Shown here piece by piece: positions 8,237 to 17,685 of a stretch of 64,000 nt of DNA. Origin of the DNA: SZUA-309 sp050185825 (GTDB lineage Bacteria; Pseudomonadota; Gammaproteobacteria; Pseudomonadales; Azotimanducaceae); the NCBI GenBank assembly GCA_050185825.1, contig JBFWZA010000007.1:223994-287993 (forward strand), read 5' to 3'. Below the pieces are notes generated by a model that was not told where the DNA came from, did not search any database, and was given only the letters and a program-made list of their open reading frames with translations. Every line of letters starts with the position of its first letter. Position 1 is the first letter of the stretch. The position numbers were made by a program, and so were the translations under genes.

Positions 8237-9292
8237 TCAGCGGAAACTCTCGTTGATGCCGGCCAGCGCGGCGTTGCCGGGGCACAGCTCCGCCTCGCCG
8301 AGCTCGTTCAGCGGCCGCTGCACGGTGTCGAGGATCTCGTGGCAGTCGGATGCATCCGGGTCCACGTACAGAAGGCCCGTCACCACCTCGCCTTCCGCCT
8401 GGCGCTTCTGCACGTAGTTCAGCGCGTTCACACGGTCGTGCACGTCAAAGTCCCGGTCCAGCTTGTGCAGCCGGAGCGTGGAGCCGTCCGGCATGCGCAC
8501 GTCTTCCTTGGAGCCCGGATCGTAGTCCACCGTGATCTCGTCGTGCGGCAGAAAGTAGTCGGAGACCGTGACCGACTCGCTGTGGTCGCGCACGTACTCG
8601 TAGCTTTTCGTCGATCCCTGATGGTTGTTGAAGGCCACGCACGGAGAGATGACGTCGATGAAGGCGAAGCCCTTGTGCATGAGCCCTGCCTTGATGAGCG
8701 GCACGAGCTGTTTCTTGTCGCCCGAGAAGCTGCGGGCGACGAAGCTGGCGCCGATCTGCAGCGCCATGGAGACGAGGTCGATGGGCTCGTAGAGATTGGG
8801 CGAGCCGCGCTTGCTGGTGGAGCCCTTGTCGTTGGTCGCCGAGAACTGGCCCTTGGTGAGTCCGTAGGTGCCGTTGTTGTCTACGATGTAGAGCATGTTG
8901 ATCCGGCGGCGGACGATGTGGGCGAACTGGCCGAGACCGATGGAGGCGGTATCCCCGTCCCCGGACACACCGATGCAGTACAGCTCCCGATTGGCCAGAT
9001 TCGCGCCCGTGGCGACGGACGGCATGCGCCCGTGCACGGAGTTGAAGCCGTGGGATTTGGACAGGAAGTAGCTCGGAGTCTTCGACGAGCAGCCGATCCC
9101 CGAGATCTTCGCGAACTTGTGCGGCGGCAGCGAGAGCTCGGCGCAGGCGGCAACGATGGCCGCGCTCACCGAATCGTGACCACAGCCCGCGCACAGCGTC
9201 GACACCGGTCCTTCGTAGTCCCGGCGCGTGAGGCCGATCTGATTGATCGGCAGCTTGGGGTGGTGAACTCTGGGCTTGGCAACGAACGTCAT
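8237..9292 (-). CDS. korB: 2-oxoacid:ferredoxin oxidoreductase beta subunit
   Basis: TPP-binding catalytic subunit of a 2-oxoglutarate (or pyruvate):ferredoxin oxidoreductase, decarboxylating the 2-oxoacid to an acyl-CoA with low-potential electron release, reversibly in some lineages. The ATG at 9292 gives 351 residues. Visible motifs: LCAGCGHDS and GIGCSSK, whose cysteines plus a later ISPCVAF Cys fit a 4Fe-4S site, and the TPP/Mg segment GDGDTASIG followed by NNGTYGLTKGQ. The ATG overlaps the korA stop (ATGA). Substrate specificity is inferred; the Kor assignment rests on the two-subunit architecture. Confidence 0.9.
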   Translation of the reverse strand: MTFVAKPRVHHPKLPINQIGLTRRDYEGPVSTLCAGCGHDSVSAAIVAACAELSLPPHKFAKISGIGCSSKTPSYFLSKSHGFNSVHGRMPSVATGANLANRELYCIGVSGDGDTASIGLGQFAHIVRRRINMLYIVDNNGTYGLTKGQFSATNDKGSTSKRGSPNLYEPIDLVSMALQIGASFVARSFSGDKKQLVPLIKAGLMHKGFAFIDVISPCVAFNNHQGSTKSYEYVRDHSESVTVSDYFLPHDEITVDYDPGSKEDVRMPDGSTLRLHKLDRDFDVHDRVNALNYVQKRQAEGEVVTGLLYVDPDASDCHEILDTVQRPLNELGEAELCPGNAALAGINESFR

Positions 9293-11112
9293 GATTTCAC
9301 CTCGGTCAACCTCGGGAGCTTCTGCTCGGTGAAGTACTCGGAAACCTGCGCCTGGATGAAGTCGGCGGAAATCGACAGCCCGCCGTAATACAGCACCGAG
9401 ACGAGCCCCGCAGGATCGAGGCCGCCTTCCGTGACCAGCAGCGTCTTCATCTGCGCGTCCCGGTTCTGCTCGACCACGAACACGAAGTCGTGGCTGTCGA
9501 TGAAGTCGTAGACCTCGGCGCCGAAGGGGAAGCCGCGCACCCGCAGCGTATCGAGGTGGATCCCCTCCTCCGCCAGCAGGTCCAGCGCCTCCTGCATGGG
9601 CAGCGCGGTCGTTCCATAGTAGAGAATACCGGCCCGGTAACCTTGCCTGCTGATCTCCGCCTTCGGCACCAGCGTCGCGGCCGTGTGCCACTTGGTGATG
9701 AGCCGCTCCATGTTCTTGACGTAGGCGTCCGGCGACTCCGTGTAACGCGCGTACTCGTCCCTGGACGTGCCACGGGTGAAGAAGGCGCCCTTTTCCGGGT
9801 GGGTGCCCGGATAGGTCCGGTAGCCGATGCCGTCGCCGTCCACGTCCAGGTAGCGGCCGAAGCGCTCGATCCGGTCGAGATCCTCCTCGTTCAGCACCTT
9901 GCCCCGGTCGTAGCGGCGTGCATCGTCCCAGGCGAACGGCTCGGACAGGTTGTCGTTCATGCCGAGCTCCAGATCGCTCATCAGCAGCACGGGCGTCTGC
10001 AGCCGGTCTGCAAGATCGAAGGCCTGGGCGGCGAAGTCGAAGCACTCCTTCGGCGTGGAGGGAAACAGGAGCACGTGCTTCGTGTCTCCGTGAGAGGCGT
10101 AGGCCGCGGAAAGGAGGTCCGACTGCTGGGTGCGCGTCGGCATGCCGGTGGACGGACCGGCGCGCTGGATGTCCATCACCACGGCGGGGATCTCGGCGAA
10201 GTAGGCGAGCCCGAGAAACTCACTCATCAGCGAGATGCCCGGGCCGCTGGTGGCGGTGAACGACCGCGCGCCGTTCCAGCCTGAACCGATGACGATACCG
10301 ATGGCGGAGAGCTCGTCTTCCGCCTGGATGACGGCGAACCGCCGGCGCCCGCAGTCCGGATCCACCCGCAGCTTGTTGGCGTACTGCTCGAAGGACTCCG
10401 CCACCGAGGTGGACGGCGTGATCGGATACCAGGCACAGACGGTCGCGCCCCCGTAGAGGGCGCCGATGGCGGCGGCCGCGTTGCCGTCCACCATGATCTT
10501 CTCGCCGTTGGCATCCATGCGCCGCACCTGGAAAGGCAGCGGGCACGGCAGATAGCGGGTCGCGTAGTCGCGGCCGATATCGAGCGCCTTGATGTTCGGG
10601 GCGATCAGCGCGTCCTTGCCCGCATACTGGGTGGAGACCATGCCGGTGATCACGTCGAACTCGATGTTGAGCAGCGCTGCCAGCGCCCCGAGATAGGTGA
10701 TGTTCTTGAACAGCCCGCGCTGCTTGATGTCCGGGAACACGGGCAGCAGCAGGTCGGTGAGCGGTATGCCGATCTCGGTGATGTCACTGCGCTTGAGGTT
10801 GCCCGCGAGCGGCTTCGTGTTGTCGTACAGCAGATAGCCGCCAGGCTTGATGGAGGCCACGTCCTCCTCGAACGTCTCGGCGTTCATCGCCACCATGATG
10901 TCCACGCCTTCCCGTCTGCCGAGATAGCCCTTGTCGCTGACGCGGACTTCGAACCAGGTGGGCAGGCCCTGGATGTTGGACGGAAAGATGTTGCGCGTGG
11001 ACACCGGAATGCCCATGCGGAACAGCGCCTTGGCGAACATCCCGTTGGCGGAGGCGGACCCCGAGCCGTTGACGTTGGCGAACCGGATCACGAAATCGTT
11101 GTACGTGGTCAT
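9289..11112 (-). CDS. korA: 2-oxoacid:ferredoxin oxidoreductase alpha subunit with fused gamma domain
   Basis: Alpha subunit of the KorAB enzyme, 607 residues. The N-terminus (about 1-190, starting FVIRFANVNGSGSASANG) is the gamma domain, which contributes to CoA binding and is a separate subunit in many archaeal enzymes. The rest is the pyrimidine-binding TPP domain (GNAAAAIGALYGGATVC, YPITPSTS, ATSGPGISLMSE) and a transketolase-C-like end. The start at 11112 was chosen because it is the first family-like Met and overlaps the upstream gene's stop (ATGA). The gamma-alpha fusion is known from bacterial OGORs such as that of Magnetococcus. Confidence 0.9.
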   Translation of the reverse strand: MTTYNDFVIRFANVNGSGSASANGMFAKALFRMGIPVSTRNIFPSNIQGLPTWFEVRVSDKGYLGRREGVDIMVAMNAETFEEDVASIKPGGYLLYDNTKPLAGNLKRSDITEIGIPLTDLLLPVFPDIKQRGLFKNITYLGALAALLNIEFDVITGMVSTQYAGKDALIAPNIKALDIGRDYATRYLPCPLPFQVRRMDANGEKIMVDGNAAAAIGALYGGATVCAWYPITPSTSVAESFEQYANKLRVDPDCGRRRFAVIQAEDELSAIGIVIGSGWNGARSFTATSGPGISLMSEFLGLAYFAEIPAVVMDIQRAGPSTGMPTRTQQSDLLSAAYASHGDTKHVLLFPSTPKECFDFAAQAFDLADRLQTPVLLMSDLELGMNDNLSEPFAWDDARRYDRGKVLNEEDLDRIERFGRYLDVDGDGIGYRTYPGTHPEKGAFFTRGTSRDEYARYTESPDAYVKNMERLITKWHTAATLVPKAEISRQGYRAGILYYGTTALPMQEALDLLAEEGIHLDTLRVRGFPFGAEVYDFIDSHDFVFVVEQNRDAQMKTLLVTEGGLDPAGLVSVLYYGGLSISADFIQAQVSEYFTEQKLPRLTEVKS

Positions 11113-12893
11113 TCTGCGTAGGACCCGAGCTGGGGAATGTGGAAAACGGACTTCTGCATGTCCCAGGCGTTGGTGGGGCAGCGCTCGGCGCACAGACCGC
11201 AGTGCACGCAGACGTCCTCGTCCTTGACCATGATGCGGCCGGTACCGAGCTCGTCGGAGATGTAGAGCGCCTGGTCGAGGTTGGCCGCCGGCGCGGTCAG
11301 CCGCGTGCGCAGAGCCTCCTCTTCCACGTTCTCGGTAAAGGTGATGCAGTCCATCGGGCAGATGTCCACGCAGGCATCGCACTCGATGCACAGCTTCTCC
11401 GTGAACACCGTCTGCACGTCGCAGTTGAGACAGCGTTGCGCTTCCTTGGCGCCCAGCGCCCGGTCGAAGCCCAGCTCCACCTCCACCTTGATGTCGGCGA
11501 GCGCGATCTTCTTATCGACGTGCGGCACCAGATAGCGGGCGGACGGATCGTGCGCGCTGTCGTAGCTCCACTCGTGCACGCCCATCTTCTGGCTGATCAG
11601 ATTCACCCCCTCGGGCGGCCGGTCGGCTTTCAGGTCCCTGCCGTGGCAGAAGAGGTGAATGGAAATGGCCGCCTTGTGGGCATGCGCCGAGGCCCAGATG
11701 ATGTTCTCCGGCCCGAGCGCCGCGTCGCCGCCGAAGAACACCTTCGGGTTGCTGGACTGCAGCGTCTCCTCGTCGAGGATGGGGCAGTCCCACTTGTCGA
11801 ACTCGATGCCGAGATCGCGCTCGATCCACGGGCAGTGGTTGTCCTGGCCGATAGCCATGAGGATGTGGTCCGCCTCCATGAACACGTCGGGCTCGCCGCT
11901 CGGCACGTATTTCAGCCGGCCGTTCTCCTCCACCGGCTTCACGCACTCGAAGATCACGCCTTTGAGCCTGCCGTTCTCGTGCACGAACTCCTTGGGCGGA
12001 CGGTTGTTGACGATGGGAATGCCCTCGCTCATGGCATCCTCCTTCTCCCACTCCGAGGCCTTCATCACCTCGAACGCGGAGCGGACCACCACGGTCACGG
12101 ACTCCGCACCCAGGCGCTTGGCCGTGCGGCAGCAGTCCATGGCCGTGTTGCCGCCGCCCATGACGATCACCTTGCCTTCGATCTTCGTCGTGTGGCCGAA
12201 GGCGACGCTGGAGAGCCAGTCGATGCCGATGGAGATGTGGTCGCCGACGGCGTCGCGGCCCGGCAGATCCAGATCGCGCCCACGGGGCGCGCCGGTGCCC
12301 ACGAACACCGCATCGAAGTCCTCTGCCTCGAGGAAGGTCTTCATGCTGGTGATCTCGTGGTTGAAATGGGTCACCACGCCCATGTCGAGAATCCGGTCCA
12401 CCTCTTCCTCCAGCACCTCGATGGGCAGCCGGAAGGCCGGAATCTGGGAGCGCATCATGCCGCCCCCCCTGGCATCCTTCTCGTACAGATGCACCTCGTA
12501 GCCCTGTGGCAGCAGGTCCCTGGCCACCGCCAGGGAGGCCGGGCCCGCACCGATCAGCGCCACCCGCTTGCCGTTCTTCCTGGTGGGCACTCTCGGCATG
12601 TAGGCGGACACGTCGCCTTTGTTGTCCGCAGCGACACGCTTCAGCCGGCAGATCGCCACCGGCTTCTCTTCGGTGCGCACGCGGCGGCAGGCCGGTTCGC
12701 AGGGCCGGTCGCACGTGCGCCCGAGAATGCCCGGGAAGACGTTGGAGTCCCAGTTGAGCATGTACGCTTCGGTGTAGCGCTCCTGGGCGATCAGACGGAT
12801 GTATTCCGGGACCGGCGTGTGCGCGGGGCAGGCCCACTGGCAGTCGACGACCTTGTGAAAGTAATTCGGATCGAAAATATTGGTGGCTTTCAT
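11109..12893 (-). CDS. GltD-like FAD/NAD(P) oxidoreductase with 4Fe-4S domains, Kor partner
   Basis: 594-residue flavo-iron-sulfur protein related to the glutamate synthase small subunit. N-terminal Cys-rich domain (CQWACPAHTPV, CDRPCEPACRR) expected to bind 4Fe-4S; two dinucleotide motifs (VALIGAGPASLAVARDL for FAD, VIVMGGGNTAMDC for NAD(P)); FAD-binding end (FFGGDAALGPENIIWA); C-terminal double ferredoxin with CIECDACVDICP and CVHCGLCAERCP. First gene of the kor operon, overlapping korA by 4 bp. It probably moves electrons between KorAB and the NAD(P) pool or ferredoxin. Electron bifurcation is conceivable but not shown by sequence. Confidence 0.85.
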   Translation of the reverse strand: MKATNIFDPNYFHKVVDCQWACPAHTPVPEYIRLIAQERYTEAYMLNWDSNVFPGILGRTCDRPCEPACRRVRTEEKPVAICRLKRVAADNKGDVSAYMPRVPTRKNGKRVALIGAGPASLAVARDLLPQGYEVHLYEKDARGGGMMRSQIPAFRLPIEVLEEEVDRILDMGVVTHFNHEITSMKTFLEAEDFDAVFVGTGAPRGRDLDLPGRDAVGDHISIGIDWLSSVAFGHTTKIEGKVIVMGGGNTAMDCCRTAKRLGAESVTVVVRSAFEVMKASEWEKEDAMSEGIPIVNNRPPKEFVHENGRLKGVIFECVKPVEENGRLKYVPSGEPDVFMEADHILMAIGQDNHCPWIERDLGIEFDKWDCPILDEETLQSSNPKVFFGGDAALGPENIIWASAHAHKAAISIHLFCHGRDLKADRPPEGVNLISQKMGVHEWSYDSAHDPSARYLVPHVDKKIALADIKVEVELGFDRALGAKEAQRCLNCDVQTVFTEKLCIECDACVDICPMDCITFTENVEEEALRTRLTAPAANLDQALYISDELGTGRIMVKDEDVCVHCGLCAERCPTNAWDMQKSVFHIPQLGSYAE

Positions 12894-13013
12894 GCTCTCA
12901 ATTCGTTCGTGCGCCCGGCAGCACCTCGGTCGGCATCTGATCCGGACCGCTGTCTACGCTCGCACGGAATACGAACGCCGGGAAGAACTCCGGGCGCCTG
13001 TTGCTCTCCTCTC

Positions 13014-13060
13014 GATCAATGTGATCAACATGATCAACAAGATCAATCTGATCTGATCAA
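13014..13060. repeat. 9-bp tandem GATCAA array upstream of kor
   Basis: Four consecutive 9-bp units GATCAAnnn (starting at 13014, 13023, 13032, 13041), then GATCT and a further GATCAA at 13055. It lies in the 223-bp gap between the aspartic-protease gene and the kor operon, about 120-180 bp upstream of the first kor start. The 9-bp phase is just under one helical turn. Function unknown; a regulator array or a cluster of GATC methylation sites is possible. The rest of this gap shows nothing I recognise. Confidence 0.7.
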
Positions 13061-13116
13061 ACCCAATGACCAAACCGTCCGATTAGCAGGGCTGATGACG
13101 GTGCAGGTCGTTGACT

Positions 13117-14154
13117 TTAGCGCGGATCTCCGGGCCTGCCAACCACTCCGGGCAGGTCGCCTGACAATCGCGCCAGCACGTCCGTGCCGAGCAGGCCGTC
13201 CACCCCGGCCGGCAGCGCATCGAACCCGAGAACGGGCAGATCGTTCAGCACCAGCGAGCCCAGCTTCAGCTCGGCGATCCGGTACACGGGCAGCTCCACC
13301 CGCCCTGCCGCGGTCTGGACACTGACCCGATCCTCGACCCGTCGTGCCCCCAGCGCCACGAGCCGTTCCTCGGCCAGCCCCGTCATGGTGGCGCCGGTGT
13401 CGACGAGCAGCCGATAGCTGCCCGATCTGCGCCCGCTGCTCACCGAAGCCCGGGCATACATGGCGCCATTGTCGCGCTCGACGGGCAGCCGGGCGTCGGC
13501 CAGCTCGATCTCGGCGGCCAGCAGGTCGATCTCGTCCTGGGTGACACCGACGGTGCCGACCTCCTTCAGCAGTCGTGCCGCCTCCGCGTGGGCGCCGCTC
13601 CTGGCCAGCCAGCGCGCGAGCTTCAATCGGTGGCCGTCCCAGGCCGGCTCGGCCAGCACCAGCTGCTCGAAGTAAGCCACCAACCCCGCCAGATCCCCGG
13701 CGTGGATCAGCTGCTGTTCCCGGGCATTGATCAGCAGGTCCAGACGCCGACGCGCCTGCGTCGCGTCTTCCGGCGTGGGCGGAAAGCGCAGGATGTCGAT
13801 CAGCGGTTCGAGGGCGGCATCGGCGTCCCCCGTCATCTGACGCAGATCCGCCAGCAGAAAGAGGGCTTGTGCATCGCCTGCGAATGCGTCCAGGTGGGCT
13901 TCCACCAGCGTCAGCGCCGCCAGCGGCTGGCCCTCGCGGACCAGCTCTCGCGCTCGGGCGAGGCGATCCGTGTCCGCCTCCGCCGGCGCCCCGTCTGTCG
14001 GGTCGTACACCGGTTCGGGCCAGGGTTCGCCCGGCGGCGTGGCGGCTTCCAGGTCCACCGCCGGTGAGGATGAGCGCTCGATGGATGCGCGACCCGCCAG
14101 GAAGGCGACCACCAGCGTGGCGAACCACAGGGTCCATATGGCAGTTCGTTTCAC
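13117..14154 (-). CDS. TPR-containing retropepsin-like aspartic protease
   Basis: 345-residue predicted periplasmic protein tethered by an N-terminal signal/anchor helix (about 5-22, LWFATLVVAFLAG). The middle (about 60-215) is helical with TPR-like repeats. The C-terminus (about 230-340) is a clan AA aspartic protease domain with the LLVDTGATMTGL motif, catalytic Asp near residue 252, and a later hydrophobic-hydrophobic-Gly segment (VLGFDALPAGVDGLLG). Such proteins act as dimers in characterised retropepsins; the substrate here is unknown. It diverges from mfd across 39 bp and is followed by the GATCAA array. Confidence 0.82.
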   Translation of the reverse strand: MKRTAIWTLWFATLVVAFLAGRASIERSSSPAVDLEAATPPGEPWPEPVYDPTDGAPAEADTDRLARARELVREGQPLAALTLVEAHLDAFAGDAQALFLLADLRQMTGDADAALEPLIDILRFPPTPEDATQARRRLDLLINAREQQLIHAGDLAGLVAYFEQLVLAEPAWDGHRLKLARWLARSGAHAEAARLLKEVGTVGVTQDEIDLLAAEIELADARLPVERDNGAMYARASVSSGRRSGSYRLLVDTGATMTGLAEERLVALGARRVEDRVSVQTAAGRVELPVYRIAELKLGSLVLNDLPVLGFDALPAGVDGLLGTDVLARLSGDLPGVVGRPGDPR

Positions 14155-14193
14155 GGACGGTAGAATACCAGCCCCTCACCAGCCCCGGCACCG

Positions 14194-17100
14194 ATGTCAG
14201 ACCCCGACGCCGCCCAGTCCGCGCGCGCTTACGCGCCTTTTTCACCGCCGCCCGCCCCGGGCGCCGGTCAGCATGTGGGCTGGACGGGACTCGCGGGCTC
14301 GGCGGCGGCGCTGGCGGTGGCGGCGGCGACGCGGGCGCGCGACGAGCTCACGGTGGTGGTCACGGCCGATGGTGCGGGGGCGCGACGCTGGCTGGGTGAG
14401 CTCGAATTCGCGGCACCCGACGTGGAGACGCTCTACTTTCCCGAATGGGAAACCCTGGCCTACGACGCCTTCTCGCCTCACGAGGACATCATCTCGGAGC
14501 GGCTCAGCACCCTGCACCACCTGCCCCGGCACGTTCGCGGTGCCCGGCACCTGGTGGTCACCCTGCCGACCCTGCTGCAGCGGCTGCCGCCGCGCGCCTA
14601 CGTGGAAGGCCACACGCTCAGGCTCGCCGTCGGCCAGACGTTCCGCGCCGTCGATGAGCGCCGGCAGCTGGAGGCCGCCGGTTATCGTGCCGTGGAGACG
14701 GTGACCGGCCGCGGCGAGTTCGCCGTGCGCGGCTCGCTGATGGACATCTTCCCCATGGGCAGCGACGCGCCGCTGCGCATCGACCTGCTGGACGACGAGA
14801 TCGAGAGCCTGCGCACCTTCGATCCGGACAGCCAGCGGACCATCACCCGGGTAGAGAGCTTCGAGCTGCTGCCCGCCAAGGAGTTTCCTCTCGACGAGCA
14901 GGCCATCGCCCGCTTCCGTGACAAGTGGCACAACACCTTCAACGTCGACGTGCGCCGCTGCAGCGTCTACCAGGACGTCAGCCAGGGCATCGCGCCGAAC
15001 GGCGTGGAGTACTACCTGCCGCTGTTCTTCGAGGAGCTGGCGTCGCTGTTCGACTATCTTCCTGCGGGCGCCCTGATCGTTGCCGACGCGGACCTCCACG
15101 CCGGGGGTCGGGCATGCCTTCAGGACGTGGCGCGGCGTTACGACAGTCTCGCGCACGATGTGGAGCGTCCGATTCTGCCGCCGGAGCGGCTCTTCCTGCG
15201 CGAGGAGGAGCTCGGCAGCGCATTGAAGCAGCGGGCCGTGGTCGAGCTCGTCCGCACCGTGAAGCACAGCTTCCCGTTCGCGAGCCGGACGTTGCCCGAT
15301 CTGACCGCGAACGTCCGCGCCAGGGACCCCGCCGCCGCCCTGCACGCGTTCCTGGCGGGCACCCAGGCGCGGGTGCTGTTCGTCGCAGACACCGCCGGCC
15401 GGCGGGAGGTGTTCTACGAGTTTCTGAGTCGCGCCGGGATACGCCCCCGGGAGGTCGCCACCCTGGCCGGATTCCTCGCCGGCAGCGACCGGTTCGGCCT
15501 CGGCATCGCGCCGCTGGAGCGGGGCCTGTGGCTGGACGAGGTGGCGGTCGTCACCGAGAACCAGGTGTTCGGCCACCAGGTGAACGAGCGCCGCGTCCGG
15601 GCCGCAAGGGCCCTGGACCCGGACCAGATCATCAGGAACCTCACCGAGCTGCACGTGGGCGAGCCGGTGGTGCACATCGAGCACGGCATCGGCCGCTACC
15701 TGGGGCTCGAGACGCTGACCATCGACGGCAGCCCCAACGAGTTTCTGGCGCTGGCCTACGCGGAGGACGCCAAGCTCTACGTGCCTGTCACCGCCCTGCA
15801 CCTGATCAGCCGCTACTCGGGTGCCGATTCGGAGCACGCACCCCTGCACCGGCTCGGCTCCGATCAGTGGGAGAAGGCGAAGCGGCGGGCCGCCGAGAAA
15901 GTCCACGACGTGGCCGCCGAGCTCCTGAACATCTACGCGCGCCGCGAGGTGGCGGATCAGTTCGCCTTCAACGAGCCCGCGGAAGATTACCGGCGCTTCG
16001 CCGCGCAGTTTCCCTTCGAGCTGACACCCGACCAGCAGACGGCCATCGACGAGGTGATCGGTGATCTCTGCTCGAAGCGTTCCACAGACCGGCTGATCTG
16101 CGGCGACGTGGGATTCGGCAAGACGGAGGTGGCCATGCGGGCTGCCTTCCTGGCGGTGGCGAGCGGCAAGCAGGTGGCCGTGCTGGTGCCGACCACCCTG
16201 CTCGCTCACCAGCACTTCGAGACGTTCCGCGACCGGTTCGCGGACTGGCCGGTGACCATCGAGACGCTTTCCCGGATGCGCTCGGACAGCGAGGTCGACG
16301 CCATCACGGGCGGGCTCGCCTCGGGCCGGATCGACATCGTGATCGGCACCCACAAGCTCCTGAACCCCTCGTTCGCCTTCAAGGATCTGGGGCTGATCGT
16401 CATCGACGAGGAGCACCGTTTCGGCGTTCGCCAGAAGGAGCGGCTGCGCGCACTGCGCGCGGAAGTGGACGTGATCACGCTCACGGCCACGCCCATCCCG
16501 CGCACGCTGAACATGGCGATGAACGGCATCCGCGATCTCTCGATCATCGCCACCCCGCCCGCCAAGCGCCTGTCCATCAACACCTTCGTTCAGGAGAAGC
16601 GCAGGCACGTGATCCGCGAAGCGATCGCGCGCGAGCTCATGCGCGGCGGACAGGTGTTCTACCTGCACAACGAGGTGCGCACCATCGAGCAGACGGCGGC
16701 GGAGCTCGCCGAGCTGGTGCCTGAGGCCCGGATCGGCATCGGTCACGGGCAGATGCCGAAACGCGAGCTCGAGCAGGTGATGAACGACTTCTACCACCGG
16801 CAGCTGAACCTGCTGGTGTGCACGACCATCATCGAAACCGGTATCGACATCCCCAACGCCAACACCATCATCATCGAGCGGGCGGACAGATTCGGGCTCG
16901 CCCAGCTCCACCAGCTGCGCGGCCGTGTGGGGCGCTCCAACCGGCAGGCCTATGCCTACCTGCTCACGCCGCACCCCAAGGCCATGACCCGGGACGCGGT
17001 GAAAAGGCTGGAAGCCATCGAGGCGGCCGGTGAGCTGGGCGTGGGCTTCACGCTCGCAACCCACGACATGGAGATCCGCGGGGCCGGTGAGCTGCTCGGT

Positions 17101-17685
17101 GACGACCAGTCCGGGCAGATCGAGGCCGTCGGCTTCTCCCTGTACATGGACATGCTCGACCGGGCCGTGAAGGCCATCCGCGACGGCCGGACCCCCAATC
17201 TGGACGCGCCGCTCGAGCCCATCAGCCAGGAGGTCAACCTCCACGCCTCCACCCTCATTCCGGACGATTACCTGCCGGACGTGCACGCGCGGCTGATCCT
17301 CTACAAACGCATCGCCAGCGCGCCGGGGGCCACGGAGCTGGACGATCTCTTCGCCGAATGCGTGGACCGGTTCGGGCTGCCGCCGGAACCGCTGAAGCGG
17401 CTGTTCAAGGTCACGGCGCTCAAGATCAGGCTCGCGCTGCTCGGCATCGTGCGCCTCGATCTCGGCAGCCACGGCGGCCGGGTGGAGTTCGGTGCGCACA
17501 CCCCGGTGGAGCCCATCACCGTGATCCAGCTCGTGCAGCGCGCGCCCGGCACCTACCGGCTGGAAGGCGCGACCACCCTGCGGGTGAGCCGGGAACTCGA
17601 GGATTTCGACGCACGTATCGAGTACGCTTACCGGCTCCTGGACAGCCTCACGCCCGCCGACACCCACATCGCCGCCAACGCATGA
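14194..17685 (+). CDS. mfd: Transcription-repair coupling factor
   Basis: ATP-dependent translocase that releases RNA polymerase stalled at DNA lesions and recruits UvrA. The 1163 residues match the family. Order of parts: UvrB-like N-terminal domains; the RNAP-interacting domain (around VHIEHGIGRYLGLETL); the RecG-like motor with Walker A GDVGFGKTEVAMRAAF, DEEH box (VIDEEHRFGVRQKE), TATPIPRTL and the QLRGRVGR motif VI; then the C-terminal TRCF domain. It shares its stop with the csiV start. Confidence 0.98.
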   Translation: MSDPDAAQSARAYAPFSPPPAPGAGQHVGWTGLAGSAAALAVAAATRARDELTVVVTADGAGARRWLGELEFAAPDVETLYFPEWETLAYDAFSPHEDIISERLSTLHHLPRHVRGARHLVVTLPTLLQRLPPRAYVEGHTLRLAVGQTFRAVDERRQLEAAGYRAVETVTGRGEFAVRGSLMDIFPMGSDAPLRIDLLDDEIESLRTFDPDSQRTITRVESFELLPAKEFPLDEQAIARFRDKWHNTFNVDVRRCSVYQDVSQGIAPNGVEYYLPLFFEELASLFDYLPAGALIVADADLHAGGRACLQDVARRYDSLAHDVERPILPPERLFLREEELGSALKQRAVVELVRTVKHSFPFASRTLPDLTANVRARDPAAALHAFLAGTQARVLFVADTAGRREVFYEFLSRAGIRPREVATLAGFLAGSDRFGLGIAPLERGLWLDEVAVVTENQVFGHQVNERRVRAARALDPDQIIRNLTELHVGEPVVHIEHGIGRYLGLETLTIDGSPNEFLALAYAEDAKLYVPVTALHLISRYSGADSEHAPLHRLGSDQWEKAKRRAAEKVHDVAAELLNIYARREVADQFAFNEPAEDYRRFAAQFPFELTPDQQTAIDEVIGDLCSKRSTDRLICGDVGFGKTEVAMRAAFLAVASGKQVAVLVPTTLLAHQHFETFRDRFADWPVTIETLSRMRSDSEVDAITGGLASGRIDIVIGTHKLLNPSFAFKDLGLIVIDEEHRFGVRQKERLRALRAEVDVITLTATPIPRTLNMAMNGIRDLSIIATPPAKRLSINTFVQEKRRHVIREAIARELMRGGQVFYLHNEVRTIEQTAAELAELVPEARIGIGHGQMPKRELEQVMNDFYHRQLNLLVCTTIIETGIDIPNANTIIIERADRFGLAQLHQLRGRVGRSNRQAYAYLLTPHPKAMTRDAVKRLEAIEAAGELGVGFTLATHDMEIRGAGELLGDDQSGQIEAVGFSLYMDMLDRAVKAIRDGRTPNLDAPLEPISQEVNLHASTLIPDDYLPDVHARLILYKRIASAPGATELDDLFAECVDRFGLPPEPLKRLFKVTALKIRLALLGIVRLDLGSHGGRVEFGAHTPVEPITVIQLVQRAPGTYRLEGATTLRVSRELEDFDARIEYAYRLLDSLTPADTHIAANA

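Noticed and set aside
13014..13060. CRISPR-like array
   Set aside because: Units are 9 bp with no spacers, far below CRISPR repeat size, and no cas genes are present.
11139..13325. 728-residue plus-strand frame over the kor flavoprotein
   Set aside because: Antisense shadow; the minus strand carries clear FAD and Fe-S motifs.
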